64,000 nucleotides of DNA from Toxonevra muliebris (lineage: Eukaryota; Arthropoda; Insecta; Diptera; Pallopteridae), in the NCBI GenBank assembly GCA_963691655.1, contig OY829329.1, positions 16,568,708-16,632,707 on the forward strand, read 5' to 3'. Under the pieces are notes generated by a model. The model was given only the letters and a program-made list of their open reading frames with translations. It was not told the origin of the DNA and ran no database searches. Both the position numbers and the translations under genes were made by a program. This document shows, piece by piece, positions 1-11,969 of the stretch (position 1 is its first letter; every line of letters starts with the position of its first letter).

Positions 1-1381
1 TGCCTGCCCTTCTTGATTCCGAAGTTAACCACGGGGTCATAAGGTACTTCAAACCGAGATAGCGTAACTAAGCGAAGAACTTTATACAAATGCGGGTAGC
101 ACTGGCGCGAGGGGCCGAAATAAAAGTGAATAAATTAATCGATGCCTGCAAGGGAAGATCACGCCGTTGCACGGTTAAATTTCATATTGTTCAATGAAAT
201 TTAATGCCAAATACTTCTATTGTAAATACACATTTTTTTCTGGAGAAACAAAAAATTGAAATTGTCAGTATCTACACTTATTTAGGGGTGACTTTTTCGA
301 GCTCCACATTTGGAAAGTGTGCGACTGAATCTGCAATTAAGAAGGGAAATATTGCATTGGCAGCTACTCTGCAAACTCTAAACAAATGTAAAGCCGACTC
401 ATGGGAAGGAAGAGTAAAACTCTTTGACAGTGTTATCGCCACATCTCTTTTGTACTCAGCTCAGATATGGGGCCTGCGATACTTCGAACAAATAGAGATT
501 GTTCAATACACCTACTTCAAGCGTTTACTTGCTCTACCAAGATCCACACCAACACGCACAGCTCAGATTAGAGATGGGACTGGTCAAACTAGTGTCCAAG
601 ATATTTAAACTAGCTTGGAATTACATTACTAGAATTTTACAAATGAATAACAGTAGGGTACCAAAAATGTATCTCCTTCGTTTAATTCATTTTCACCTAG
701 AAACGAACATGCTAATCGAATATAACTGGGTTTCACAATTTAACAGTTTCTTAGAAAAAATCAATATGTCACATCTATGGCAAACCCCAGATCCCATTCT
801 TTGGAATAGCCTAAAAAAGTCAGCATTTGAGCGTTTTGACCGACACCTAAAATTTAATGATGTTCTTTTTTGTGAAAACGGGTCCTTTCTAAACTGCAAG
901 ATATTAAGGACGATGGAAGAAAAATCTGCACGTTATTTAACTATCTAAACTTCATGCTGCCATATAGCCATATAGCATAGCACAGCTGCGTCTATCAACT
1001 AAATATACCCTAAGATTCTGCATCAAGCATTATGTGTACGCTATGCAATTTAAATGAATATGAAACGCTTCAACACTTTCTTTTCGATTGCCCTGTATAC
1101 CTTGCATTTAGAGAACAGTATTTAAGCCGACTGATACTCTTTTACTGCTTTAACCCAATTTTAATTGCTAATTGTACTGATATGCCCAGCACTCTATGAA
1201 ACTGTTGTATTATTATATTATAAATTGCTTAAGATTAAGATCATATTTGCTAAGAGAATAATTGTAATCAAATAATTTAGTTTTTTCACATATTAATTGC
1301 AAACTCCTGTAAAAATATATTGTATACTTTTCCTGCAATAAACACTATGTTTTCATGCAGTAAATAAATAATAAAAAAAAA
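1..1381 (+). mobile_element. 3' end of a decayed non-LTR retrotransposon (LINE)
   Basis: This is the C-terminal end of a LINE reverse-transcriptase polyprotein, split over three frames. The first piece (204-608) contains the conserved YLGVTFS block that follows the polymerase domain. The second piece (frame of 499-948) continues the same protein after a frameshift near 550-600. The third piece (1032-1199) carries a CTLC...HFLFDC zinc-knuckle-like motif (C-x2-C-x8-H-x4-C) typical of LINE C-termini, and ends at TGA 1197-1199. An AT-rich 3' tail follows, with an A-run at about 1372-1381 that I take as the end. The endonuclease and catalytic palm would lie upstream of the window. Clade is undecided. 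It is dead because of the frameshifts. Confidence 0.75.
204..1199 (+). pseudogene. LINE reverse transcriptase C-terminus, frameshifted
   Basis: Three collinear protein segments lie in frames beginning at 204, 499 and 1032. They correspond to the thumb/connection part and the C-terminal CCHC-like knuckle of LINE ORF2. At least two frameshifts separate them, and a stop at 946-948 closes the middle piece. No endonuclease motif and no YADD catalytic box is present, because the 5' part is outside the window. The ordering of YLGV block then knuckle is what identifies it; individual pieces alone would be weak. Confidence 0.7.
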
Positions 1382-2137
1382 TACACATTGGTAACACATA
1401 ATTCTAAATTGTTTTGTAGAGAAGAATTTGCTGAACAAAATTTTCTTCTCGCAAAGTGAGCAATCACCAAAAAAAAAGAAAAAGAAAAGGGAAATCTCCT
1501 TGCATCAAAAATGGCTGTCAAAATAAAATCCACAAGGAATAAAAATTTCAATGCTGTTTCAATAATCAACGTGAGCTGGCTGCTGTTTTTAAGCTGCCCA
1601 AGAGGCATGTTAATCAACTACAACAACAACTCCTGTCAACAGCTGACGCTGAAACGTGCGCAAATACAGACAAACACACACACACACACACATAGATGCA
1701 CACATAAACCATACTCTTCGTTGAAAAAAAAACATACATCACATATGAAAAAATATACACACTCTAAAAGCAAAAAACCAAAGACCCACGGGCAAAATAA
1801 CATGCGCGCTAAATTCTGCTATAGCTGCAGCTTCTTTTTTTTTTGCTGCTTTATTTGGCATAAAATTTGCGAAAATGAAAAAATTCGAACTGAATTGAGC
1901 GCTTGTGCGCTTCAACAATTTGTGTGTGAAAAGCTGAAGGGTTTTTGGCTGAAGTTGAAAAGCGCTCACCGAGTGAAGAAGCTGTTGATATGCCTGGAAG
2001 GTAGATTCATGCCACATATGCTGCTGATGCTACTGCTGCTGCTTTAGCTATAAATGCTTTAGAGTTACAAACTTGAAATTAATTATACTGCTCTTCGTTT
2101 TTTATTTATTTTTTTTTTTTTGATATTTCAAATTTAC
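1382..2137. other. Non-coding, low-complexity spacer
   Basis: AT-rich sequence between the LINE end and the pburs poly(A) signal. It contains a (CA)n tract at about 1673-1690 and poly(T) runs near 1836 and 2108. A 178-codon open frame at 1511-2047 runs through the CA tract and CTG/CTT triplets and shows no family features, so I do not call it a gene. Confidence 0.5.
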
Positions 2138-2143
2138 TTTATT
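2138..2143 (-). terminator. Poly(A) signal AATAAA for pburs
   Basis: TTTATT on the plus strand reads AATAAA on the minus strand, 73 bases beyond the pburs stop codon. This is a normal position for a compact fly 3' UTR. Confidence 0.6.
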
Positions 2144-2215
2144 GAAAATGAATGAGATGCATTTAAACTTTTTTTTCCTTATTTTTTGTCTTTTTCATTG
2201 CATCAAAATATTCTC

Positions 2216-2773
2216 TTATCTTGTAAAATCCCCACACTTGAAGCATTTGCAATCAGTGGGCTCTCGTAAACGTATATCCATTGTAGCCATTTCGGGGGAG
2301 TTGAGGCGCGTACCATCAGGATCATAGCAATGAGTGAGCGTAATGATTTTTTCTTTGAGAAAACTTTCGCGACAGCAATAGCACTCCTAAAAATGAAGAG
2401 AGTTAAAAATTTCACATTTTTGAAATGTCAAAAAATTCTTATCTTTTACTAATTCGCTTTCCTTTCAACTTACTTTCAGAAACCCCGTTGGCGTTATTAC
2501 CGATGGCTGCACTTGGCTATTACACAGCCCCTCACATTTATTCACCATTACATCAGCATTACAGGTACGCTGCAATCTTCCTAGCTCATCGAATTCTTCT
2601 TTGATTAAATGAATTTCTGATTTTAATGTTTCACAATTTTCATCGCCGCTACCTTGACTATAGCGCAGGGCATTACTGAATTGTTGCACCAGCAAGACAA
2701 CAGAAATTAATGTGAACTTTATTAAAAACACCAAAGATTTCACCATAACTTTCATATGCGTCTGCTCGTTCAA
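2216..2773 (-). CDS. pburs: Partner of bursicon (bursicon beta subunit), two exons
   Basis: Secreted cystine-knot subunit that pairs with bursicon alpha (burs) to activate the receptor rickets, driving cuticle tanning and wing expansion after eclosion; homodimers have been linked to immune signalling. Exon 1 is 2474-2773 and exon 2 is 2216-2386, joined in phase 0 over an 87-base intron (donor GTAAGT at 2473-2468, acceptor TTAG at 2390-2387). The product is 156 residues from the first Met. Met7 or Met10 could be the true start, giving 150 or 147; the fly protein is about 141. A hydrophobic signal peptide (residues 10-35) ends in SNA, before mature LRYSQ. Exactly 11 cysteines are present (47, 71, 80, 84, 102, 104, 105, 120, 146, 148, 151), including ECYCC and CKCFKC, the full bursicon knot. 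The C-terminus CGDFTR matches the fly protein. No lesion is seen, so it looks intact. Confidence 0.96.
2387..2473 (-). other. pburs intron
   Basis: An 87-base intron with donor GTAAGT and acceptor TTAG on the minus strand. It is AT-rich and in phase 0, between the Lys codon AAA and the Glu codon GAG that opens the ECYCC block. Confidence 0.9.
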
Positions 2774-2816
2774 ACTTTCAATGCACTACTCATTTTGCTT
2801 TTGCCTTTAGTTAAGC

Positions 2817-2824
2817 TTTATATA
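2817..2824 (-). promoter_or_regulatory. TATA box of pburs
   Basis: TATATAAA on the minus strand lies 44 bases upstream of the first in-frame ATG at 2773. With the usual 30-base spacing, transcription would start near 2790. A short upstream ATG (2791-2793) followed by an early stop may sit at the very start of the leader. No downstream element was checked. Confidence 0.55.
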
Positions 2825-3560
2825 CTTTAACGCCTTATCCTTTGCCAGGATATTTTGTGCTTATAAAGTAGTATTCGGGTCAATGGTATATTTATATGCG
2901 AATATTTATTTATGATTGCATTGATTGAATGTTTATGTTTTCGCACAGCGGGTTTTAATGAGTTTGTTTTTGTGTTAATCGTTGTGCTTCTGAGTGCTTA
3001 AAGTGATTAAATGCGTAAAAGTAAAAATCTCTTTGAAATTATTTATACTAACTAACAACGCCATAAAACACCCACATAAAACAAAAGCAAAAAATTGTCA
3101 AGTAATACGGAAAAGTGTGTGTGCTGATTTGGAATTTTTTTCTTTTTTGCTTTTTAAAGATCAAAATTTTTTCATCTATGAAAGAGTGAATTAAACACCT
3201 ACACGTTTTTGCGTAATTTAGTTGTAATCCCACAATATCAAAATGACGTCAATATGCTTTTATAGAATCTTTGACTTTTATTCAATAGAAGAAAAAAGGC
3301 CGAGTGTATGAAATTTTTTCGCTCTTTTAAAATGAGGAAGTTTTTCGTTCTTTCAAAATGCACCACACTTTCGTTCACTGAGATAACTTAATTTTAATTT
3401 CTGTGCGACACAGTTTTGGCATGAATTTTTTGTTTGCATTCTTGTAAATTGAAGCATTTATGAGACTAAAATTCAAATTTTCGTTGATGGCAGTATTTAA
3501 TGGAAAAATGGAAAAGGAAATAAAGAGAATCATCCGAACACAAACGCTTTATCAGTGATG
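2825..3560. other. Upstream intergenic sequence of pburs
   Basis: AT-rich sequence with no gene, repeat array or transposon that I can support. Any pburs enhancers would be expected here, but no motif is specific enough to name. Confidence 0.4.
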
Positions 3561-3945
3561 ATATTTTTGGTAAAATTATACTTTTTTGATATAATTGTTC
3601 TTTTTTGGTACATTTGTATTTTTTTTTTTGTACAATTATACTTTTTTGGTACAATTGCGTTTTTTTGGTACGATTGTACTTTTTTCGTACAATTATACTT
3701 TGTTGTTACAATTGTACTTTTTTGGCACAATTGTACTTTTTTGGCACAATTGTACTTTTTGGCACAATTGTACTTTTTTGGCACAATTGTACTTTTTTGG
3801 CACAATTGTACTTTTTTGGCACAATTGTACTTTTTTGTCACAATTGTACTTTTTTGGCACAATTGTACTTTTTTGTTACAATTATACTTTTTTGGTACAA
3901 TTGTACTTTTTTTGTACAATCGTATTTTTTGGTACCGCAATCAAT
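3561..3945. repeat. 19-bp minisatellite (GCACAATTGTACTTTTTTG)
   Basis: About 20 head-to-tail copies of a 19-bp unit built around the palindrome ACAATTGT followed by a run of T. The centre (about 3715-3880) is nearly homogeneous and the edges are degenerate, with gGTACAATTGTAC variants. Several overlapping open frames on both strands are side effects of the repeat and not genes. Confidence 0.93.
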
Positions 3946-5080
3946 TTAGTGTATTTTCTCTAGTATTTTCTCCCAGTTTCACAATTTTCCCATTACCACT
4001 TTCTTTTGTCTAATGATGTCGTATATATATAATATGAACTTATAAATAATTAGTTCCTTTAAAATGACACAATTTCAAATTAAATTAACAATTAATAAAA
4101 TCATACAAAAACAAAAAACCCCAACTTCCACTTGTTTATACTCTAGTATTGTACAAAAAGAGACGACAGACGAGAGAGGTGTTTAATTAATTTGCCTTTG
4201 ACAAATGTTAATTAATAATAGTAAATAAAATAAAATTAAATTAAAAAAAAAACCCCAGTGATAAATAACAAAATTTAAATCAAAATATTTAAAATGAAAT
4301 CAAGTAGTTTTGCCTCTGTGTTTTATTGTTGTTGTGGTTGTTGTTGGTTCAATGCCGAAAATGTAAAACTATATTTTCAATTAAGTAAACGGAAATATTA
4401 ATTAATAAAGTAAAAACCAAATTCCATACAGTCACTCACACAATCAGCCATTTGAAGTTATTGAAAGCAACTAACACAAATATTCAGTCTTTCGTAATCA
4501 GGGTTGCACTCAACCCATAATATTATTTAGACGTTTTTCTTGACTCTGTGATAAATCTTATTCTGGCCTGAAATAAAAATAATTCATGCGTCCATCATTT
4601 TCACCTGAATGCTTGACTTAGATAAAAAATAATTGAAGCTTTTTAAATCAGGGCGAAGTCCGGGCAGTCTGGAGCTCTGAAAATAACTCAAGCCTCCCTT
4701 ACTGATACCTAAATTCTAGTGTAAATAAAACAACTAATTTTGGTCTCTGGCCTGAAAATAACTCATATTCTGAAGTAAAAAACAATTGAGAACTTCTCGG
4801 TCAAGGCTGAATTTAGGGCAAGGCTTATGTTGAAAACATTACTCAAAACTTTTTTTCTTGTGTTTCAATGAGTTTAATTATCTAGGCTGCATTTTTATGC
4901 CTGTTTTCTTATAAAATTCAATAACTGGTTGAAATTTCCAAAAATTTAACTTAAAAACCAAAAAAAAGTCGCAGCTATAAAGATTGATTTTTTATTTAGA
5001 ACCCTTCGTTTTTTAGTTTAGTAGACCACTTCAATCAGTGGCGAATCTAGGATTTGGGTTTGGGAAGGCTGATTTTGCTG
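3946..5080. other. AT-rich spacer with a short dispersed repeat
   Basis: Low-complexity DNA with GTTGTTG and TTAAT tracts. The phrase CTGAAAATAACTCA occurs near 4678 and 4752, with a diverged copy near 4568, suggesting a badly decayed ~80-100 bp repeat. Around 5037-5070 the phrase AGTGGCGAATCTAGGATTTG resembles edges of decayed fly transposons but cannot be assigned. Confidence 0.35.
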
Positions 5081-6295
5081 AATTATAGAATAACTGTCGG
5101 ACCAATAACTGGACTAAAATCCAGACCATATATCAGATCAAAATTCAAACTTAAAACAAGCCAAAAATCTAATAAAAATCAAAACCCAGACCAAAATACC
5201 AAAATTTAGGGTAAAAAACGGACCCGAATTCAAACTGAAGTCAAATTAGAAGGAGACCAAATTCAGACCAAAACTCAGACTGAAATTTAGATCAAACCTA
5301 GAGCAAAATTCAGATCAAAATTTAGACAAAGATTCAGTATCAAATTTAGACCAGAATTCAGACCAAAACCCAAATAAAAACTCAGACCAATATTCAGACC
5401 CAAGTTTAGACAAAGATTCAGAATCAAATTTAGACCAAAGTCAGACTGAAATATAGATTAAAACGCAGACTCAAATTTAGACAAAGATTCAGACCAAAAT
5501 TCAAACGAATTCAGACCAAAAACCCGATCGAAATTTAGACCAAAATTTGGCATCAAATTGAGATCAAAATTCATACTAAAATTCAGACCAAAACTTAGAC
5601 CATAAGTCAGACCATAATTTAAATCGAGACCGGTAATGAATTTCAGATAGAAATCAGGCCAAAATTTAATCTAAAAAGAGAACAAATTCAGCCCATTATT
5701 CGGACTTAAAGCTTAAGCCAAACCTCAGATCAAAACTCAGAGCCAAAATACAAGCCAAATCGTAGACCAAATCCGACTAAAGCCGCAGTCCAAAAACACC
5801 GAATTTCAGTCTAAACTTTACCCAAAAATCAGACCAGAAATTAGACAGAAAATTTGTACAAAAAATTTGACCCGAATTCAAAGAAAAGTCAGTCCCAAAG
5901 AAGACCAAAACTTAGACTGAAAGATAGATCAAACCTAAGCCCAAAATTCAGACCCGAACTTAGACTAAGATTCCAAATCAAAATTCAAACAAATTCAGAC
6001 CAAAAACCCGTTCGAAATTTAGACCAAAATTTGGCATAAAATTCAGACCAAAAGTCAAGTTCAAATTTAGATGAAAATTATACCACAAATTATTAGGCCA
6101 CAATTCTGACCAATCTTGGACTAAAAACCAGAACAAAAATTAGACCAAAATTATGGCATAAAACTAAACCGAATTTTAGATCCAAAATCAGACAAAAACT
6201 CGAACCAAAATTCAGTCCAAAACTTAAGCCCACGTTTAAACCAAAGTTTAGACGAAAAATTAAGACTAAAACTTAAACCGAATTTAGATGAAGGT
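5081..6295. repeat. Degenerate ~15-bp minisatellite (AAATTCAGACCAAA)
   Basis: About 1.2 kb of very degenerate head-to-tail repeats with consensus near AAAATTCAGACCA. Related variants are TTTAGACCAAA, CTCAGACCAAA and TTAGACAAAGATTCAG. Unit length drifts between about 13 and 18 bases, so this is an old array. Stops are frequent in all frames. Confidence 0.85.
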
Positions 6296-7329
6296 TGAGT
6301 GTTGACGATTCGGTTACTGAAATACAACCTGAATCGGTACTATGCCGAGCAATATTTCTTTATTCAGACTTACAACAGAACAAGAGCTGCTGATCTGATT
6401 GGCAGTTGAAATGCTTGATGAAATTTTTAATTCACTGTAAATATTTGAATGCATTGGTTGTTGTTTTTGTTATTTTATAAATATCAACTAATTAATTATA
6501 TATCTAAAATACTTTTTTTTTTTGGAAAAAACTAAAATACTTAAGCGTTTTTTTCCAATTTTAAAATGCGTTGATGAGGGTAATTAATTTTATTGTTTTT
6601 TTTTTTTTTTTTTTTTTGCTGCGCTCTCCTAGTGAATGATATTCTTATTAAGCAAATGTGTGTTTGCATAGTTTATGTTATTTCCCAAATATAATTTAAA
6701 TAATTTAACAATTAATAATTCGTTTGTTTGTTTTTTTGTTTTTTTTTGTATGAATAATTTATGTTCGTATGTGTGTTTGTTTATTTCCAAGGCAGTGTAA
6801 TAATTAATAACAAATAAATAACAAATCAAAAGAAAAAAAAACTGTCGCTCCTACGTATATGCGAAATTTGTTGCCGTTGTCTTCAGTGACATCATTTATT
6901 GATTAATTATTATTATTATTTTATTTTTATTAATTTTTGATTGAAATTTATTTGATGGCTTTTTTTTATATACAGTTAAATACTTGTATATAGAAGTAAA
7001 TGTGTTTTTAGTTTTTTCATTGAATTAATAATTTTAATTGAATACTTTTATCTTATGTTTGGTTTCGTTTCGTTTTTAATTATAATTATTAGCGTGGGTT
7101 TGAGTTATTTGACATTTATTTTTTGCTAAAAAATTACGAATTTTTCGTATTTAATTATACTTACTTGTATTTCAAAATTTTGTCATTATAATTGATTTAA
7201 TGGCAAACAGATGTTGATGTTGCATTATTCATTATGTAGGTCAATGTTTCTGACGTAGGAAATTGTATTGAATTGCATTGAAAGAAAAGCCATGAGGGAG
7301 AACAATATCAAATTAGGGGCATTCATGTA
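6296..7329. other. AT-rich non-coding spacer
   Basis: AT-rich sequence with a long poly(T) tract at about 6597-6617, TTTG-rich low complexity at 6720-6790 and ATT repeats at 6900-6930. I see no gene or transposon. Confidence 0.4.
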
Positions 7330-9480
7330 CATAATGTCTGGATAATAGACTTATCTAACCGTGACTAACTCCGTAATATATTAATTTGGCCGGATAATAT
7401 ACTTGCTTTATTTTCAATGTTCAGCTAACGAATCTACCTTACCTTAACTAACCGGTCAATACGTTTCCGTTCCTTTAATTGGTTGGGTACTGGATCTAGC
7501 TAGTATTAGCCAGCCAAATAAGGGACTTATTTTGCTTTTAATGATTGGATAATACACTATACTTTTTTTAAATGACAGGATAATATATTTATCTTCCCTT
7601 TACTGAGCGAATAATAATCTTGTTTTGCTTTCCCTGGTCGGATAATACAGATATCTTGCCTGCATTGCTCGGATAACACACCAACCTTGTCTTCGATTGC
7701 TGTATAATATTCATATATTGCCTTCGTTGTCCGATTAACACACCTATCTTACCTTTGATTTCCGGATAATATGCATATCTTCTTTACATTAATCGGATAA
7801 TACTCCAATCTTGCCTTTGATTGTTAAATAATATTCCTTTTTTGCCTTCATTGTCCAATTAACAGACCAAACTTGCCCTCGATTACCGGATAATATTCAT
7901 ATCTTGCCTTCATTGTTCTGATAACACACCAACCTTGCCTTTGATTGCCGGATAATATTCATATTTTGCCTATCTTTCTCGCATAACACAGTAACCTTGC
8001 CTTCATTGCCCGAAAAACACACCAATCTTGCCTTTGATTGCCGGATAGTATACATATCTTACATTCATTAACCGGATAACGCACCAACCTTGCCTTCGAT
8101 TGCAGGATAATATTCCTATCTTGCCTTCATTGTTTGGATAACACAACAACCTAGCTTTGGATTGCCGGATAATATCCATATCTTGCCTTCATTGTCCGGA
8201 TAACACACCAGCCTTGCCTTCGATTGCCGCATAATATTCATAGCTTGCCTTCATTGCCCGGATAACACACCAACCTTGCTTTCGATTGCCGGATAATACA
8301 CATTTCTTGCCTTCGCTGTCCGAATTTTGCTTTTACTGCACGCACATTACCTTAATTGACCGGATAATAAACATATCTAGCATATCTAATTACTGGATAA
8401 TACGCTTCACTTACCTTAATTGACCGGTTAATGGTTGTTTAAGATAATCTAGGTAGCCGGATAATAGATATATTCTCTTAAATGACCGGATAATGCACGT
8501 ATTTTGGATTCACATATCTTAACCTCACAGAGCGAATAGCGCATACGTCTTGTCTTTGCTGATCGGATAATGAAATTAGTTTGTCTTTTCTGGCCGGAAA
8601 GGATTGCAATTTTTATTTTCAATAGCCAAAAAATATGATTGCGTTTATTTTTCATCTTTATCTTGCATTAACCTGCCGGAAAATTAACTTTTATTGTCTT
8701 AAATAATCGGACAATATCTTTAGTTTATTCCAGTGACTGGATCATGCACTTACCTGATTTTTATTGACCGATTAATACATCTAACTTGCTTCGTTTGGCC
8801 GGATAATGCATCTACCTCTCTCTAGTTGACCGGATAATGCATTTGCCTTAACTTTGCTTGCGTGATAATACATCATGATTATTTTAGCTTATATATAATA
8901 TAATAATAATAGTGAAGTAATATATTCACTTCATTGTACGGATAATGCAATTTTCTTGCTTTTGGTGGCCGGATAACACACGTATCTTGGCTTAACTTTT
9001 CGGATAAGGCAAGATATGGATGAATAATTTCCCTAACTAGCCACCTAATACACCTTTGCTCTTTAACGAGTAATTTATTTATCAATAATATATTTATTTT
9101 TATTTATTTTTGATCGGATAATTGAACTATCTTGTCTTTACTGGCCGGATAATGCACCTATGAAGTCTTATCTGACCGGATAACGCACCTTTCTTGCCTG
9201 AAATGCTCGGATCATACATTTGTCTTGCATTTATTGGTCGGATAACACTTCTATCTACTTTAACTGAGCAGTTAGTACATCTATTTTGCTTTAACTGAAT
9301 GAATAATGAATCTATGTTGGTCCTCATTGACCGGATAATGCATTAAATTTGCCGTAACTGGCCGGATAATACACTTAGCTTGTCACCACTAATCAGTGAA
9401 TTCACCTATCCAGTCCTTACTTACCGGATAATACTCCCGTTACTGTCCGGATAAAACCCTTAGCTTGCCTTCCTAGGCCA
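7330..9480. repeat. 31-bp minisatellite (CCGGATAATA...CTTGCCTT), partly dimeric
   Basis: About 65-70 degenerate copies of a 31-bp unit. The unit has a CCGGATAA core followed by YACACC or TATTCAT, then CTTGCCTT and TGATTG/CATTG. Between about 7650 and 8310 two unit types alternate: CCGGATAATATTCATATC plus CTTGCCTTCATTG, and CCGGATAACACACCAAC plus CTTGCCTTCGATTG. This makes a 62-bp dimer. The flanks are monomeric and more decayed. No coding potential. Confidence 0.92.
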
Positions 9481-10763
9481 AATGGTTCAAATTTAAAAAT
9501 AAACTATTTTCAACCGAGCAGAGTGTATCTAAACATACTGGATTATGGTCTCATTCTTTTTCAATTACTACAATAAAAAAAATTTAATTAAAATAAATTT
9601 TTAATGAAGAAAAAGAACAACTTTAGGTGTGAGTTCATGTCCTTTTCCAATATTTTTATTTTTTTTTTTTTCCATTTTCCAGAAAATGCGCATTCATTCA
9701 TTACACTTCAAAGTATATTACTCGTTTGTATCATGTAGGTATATAAATATAACCCATGCATGTCTAGTGTGTTTGCCTGCCTGCATCATAAATGTTCAGA
9801 TCTCTGTCAGATGCCATTGTGTGTTCGTTAAAGAAGGAGCAAATTTGTATATTTATGTATATTCTGTAACATGTTGCATACTGCAAAGGACTTAAATGGA
9901 TTAAAAATCCTATTTTAGACATGTTGACGTTGTTGAGTGCTTCTCATAAAATATGTTGCAGCAGTAAATATGTTACTTGAGGGATTTTTGATGTTCGTTT
10001 TTTGTTTATTTTTGCTTTTTTCTATGTATGTAGTTTATTGCATGTGTATGCGAATATGAAAATGCAAAAAGGACATAAAAAGGATGACTATGCATGAATG
10101 TGTGTTTCACAAGTGGTATGCAGATTTTATACACTTTTTTTTTTTAGACTTATGCACATCAAAAGCTCGTTTTTCTTATACATACATACAGATAAAAAAA
10201 AAAAAAAATAAAAAAATTATATAAAATTGAATACTAAAATAAATTCTCAACGGGGCATATGATTTTGAATTGAAAAATAACACTCAACACCAGTAGGAAG
10301 TAGATATATTTTTTTTTTTAGTATGCAAGTACCTCACAAATTTAGTTGAAAGAACTTGAAAAGTGAAATTGATGCCAACACATGTGCCTGGTGGTGGGTG
10401 ACCTCGTCGTAATATAGTATGTATAACTTAAATTCACTTACACTCATCTCATTTATAGTTGTTGCTCATACGCCCCCATAGCCACACATACATTACACAC
10501 ATATTCTTTACACTCTAAACTATTCGTTGAAATTTATGTATTCATATGTGTGCAATTCTTTTCTCTCCTTTCTTTTTTGCATAAGTGTGTGTGTGTGTGT
10601 GCATGTGTTTGTGTTATTTTTTGGGTCAAATATTGCTACTCTTATAGTAATTCATATTAAAATCGGCTGCTTCAAAAGTGCAAAAAGGCACCAGTGACTC
10701 TTTCAAAGTAAATTATTTACCCAAGTGGAATAGTATCAACGTTCTTACATATGTAGAAATATA

Positions 10764-10794
<31 letters not shown>

Positions 10795-11030
10795 GAGTAA
10801 CGCAAAAGGTTTAAATTCATTTGTAATATTAAAGTGTGCGTGTGTTTATTTTAGAAATATTTCTATGTGTGTGAATATATCGTTATATTATATTATAACT
10901 AAACCCAGCAACAAATTTTTCATTTATGATAAACAGGAAAAATACTTAACTTAGACAAGTTTCAGCATACAAAAACAGCTTAATTGAAAACAATTACTCT
11001 GTACAACAAAATAGGCGTAAATAAAAATGT
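9481..11030. other. Low-complexity spacer with TG microsatellites
   Basis: Non-coding AT-rich DNA. (TG)n tracts lie at 10585-10601 and 10768-10794, with poly(A)/poly(T) runs near 9660, 10194 and 10310. Short open frames here are built from TG repeats or AT-rich noise. Confidence 0.45.
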
Positions 11031-11969
11031 CTGAGTTCTCATATAATTTTTCTGGAGTTGTTTTCGATGCTGATCACGAATCTACAAATAATTTTTTTTT
11101 TCAGGTCAGGTCGGACCTGACATCGATAATTTTATGTTTTTTTAAAAAATGGTAAGGTAGGGGTACGTGGGGCACGTTTTATGAGTTTTTACAACGTTTT
11201 CAATAAAAAGAAATTTAAAAACAATTTTTTTTTTTCGACGTAAATTTTTCAAAAATTCATAAGGATACGTGGAAAAAAAAATTTCCAAAAATTAATTTTT
11301 TTTTAAACCTTTTTTTTTTCTGAAAACGACGTAAATTTTTCAATAAATTCATAAGGATACGTGGGAAATTTTTTTTTTTTATTTTTTATGTTTTCTACAT
11401 GTTTTATGAGTTTTCACAACGTTTTCAATAAAAAGAAATTTAAAAACAATTTTTTTTTTCGACGTGGAAATTTTTTTTTTTATTTTTTATGTTTTTTACA
11501 CGTTTTATGAGTTTTTACAACGTTTTCAGAAAAAAAAAATGTTTCAAAAAAAATTAATTTTTACAAAAATTTATTTTTTTCCTTGAGAAAAAAAAATGTT
11601 TCAAAAAAAATAATTTTTTGAAAATTTTTTGTTTTTCTTGAAAACATTGTGAAAACTCATAAAACATGTAAAAAACATAAAAAAAAAAAATTTCCACGTA
11701 TCCTTATGAATTTTTGAAAAATTTACGTCGTTTTCAGAAAAAAAAAAAAATTAATTTTTCGAGATTTTTTTTTTTTTTTTTTTTGAAAACATTGTGAAAA
11801 CTCATAAAACATGTAGAAAACATAAAAATTCTAATAATAACTAATTTTTTCCTCATAAAAATTTATAAAATCATTGATATCACAGAAGTTCGACCTGACC
11901 CGAAAAGAATATTTGTAGATTCGTGATCAGCATCGAAATCAACTCTGGAAAAACCATATGAGAATTCAG
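11031..11969. mobile_element. Foldback (long inverted-repeat) element
   Basis: The left arm from 11031 (CTGAGTTCTCATAT) is the reverse complement of the right arm ending at 11969 (ATATGAGAATTCAG). A 29-bp perfect match pairs 11062-11090 with 11910-11938, and a 37-bp perfect match pairs 11236-11272 with 11694-11730. The dyad centre is at about 11480-11500, so nearly the whole 0.94 kb can fold into one hairpin. The interior is made of repeated AT-rich modules (ACGTTTTATGAGTTTTTACA near 11174 and 11500, with a variant near 11399). It encodes no transposase. A non-autonomous MITE or foldback transposon is the likely origin; target-site duplications were not established. Confidence 0.85.

Noticed and set aside
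1511..2047. 178-codon open frame on the plus strand downstream of pburs
   Set aside because: It runs through a CA microsatellite and CTG/CTT triplets, has no family motif, and overlaps an opposite-strand frame of similar quality.
3530..4013. Four overlapping open frames of 114-152 codons on both strands
   Set aside because: They are produced by the 19-bp minisatellite, which lacks stops in several frames. Repetitive peptides rich in Phe/Tyr or Lys/Cys carry no signal of selection.
7330..9480. CRISPR-like spaced repeats
   Set aside because: The ~31-bp periodicity is a continuous degenerate tandem array with no unique spacers, and the DNA is an insect nuclear genome.
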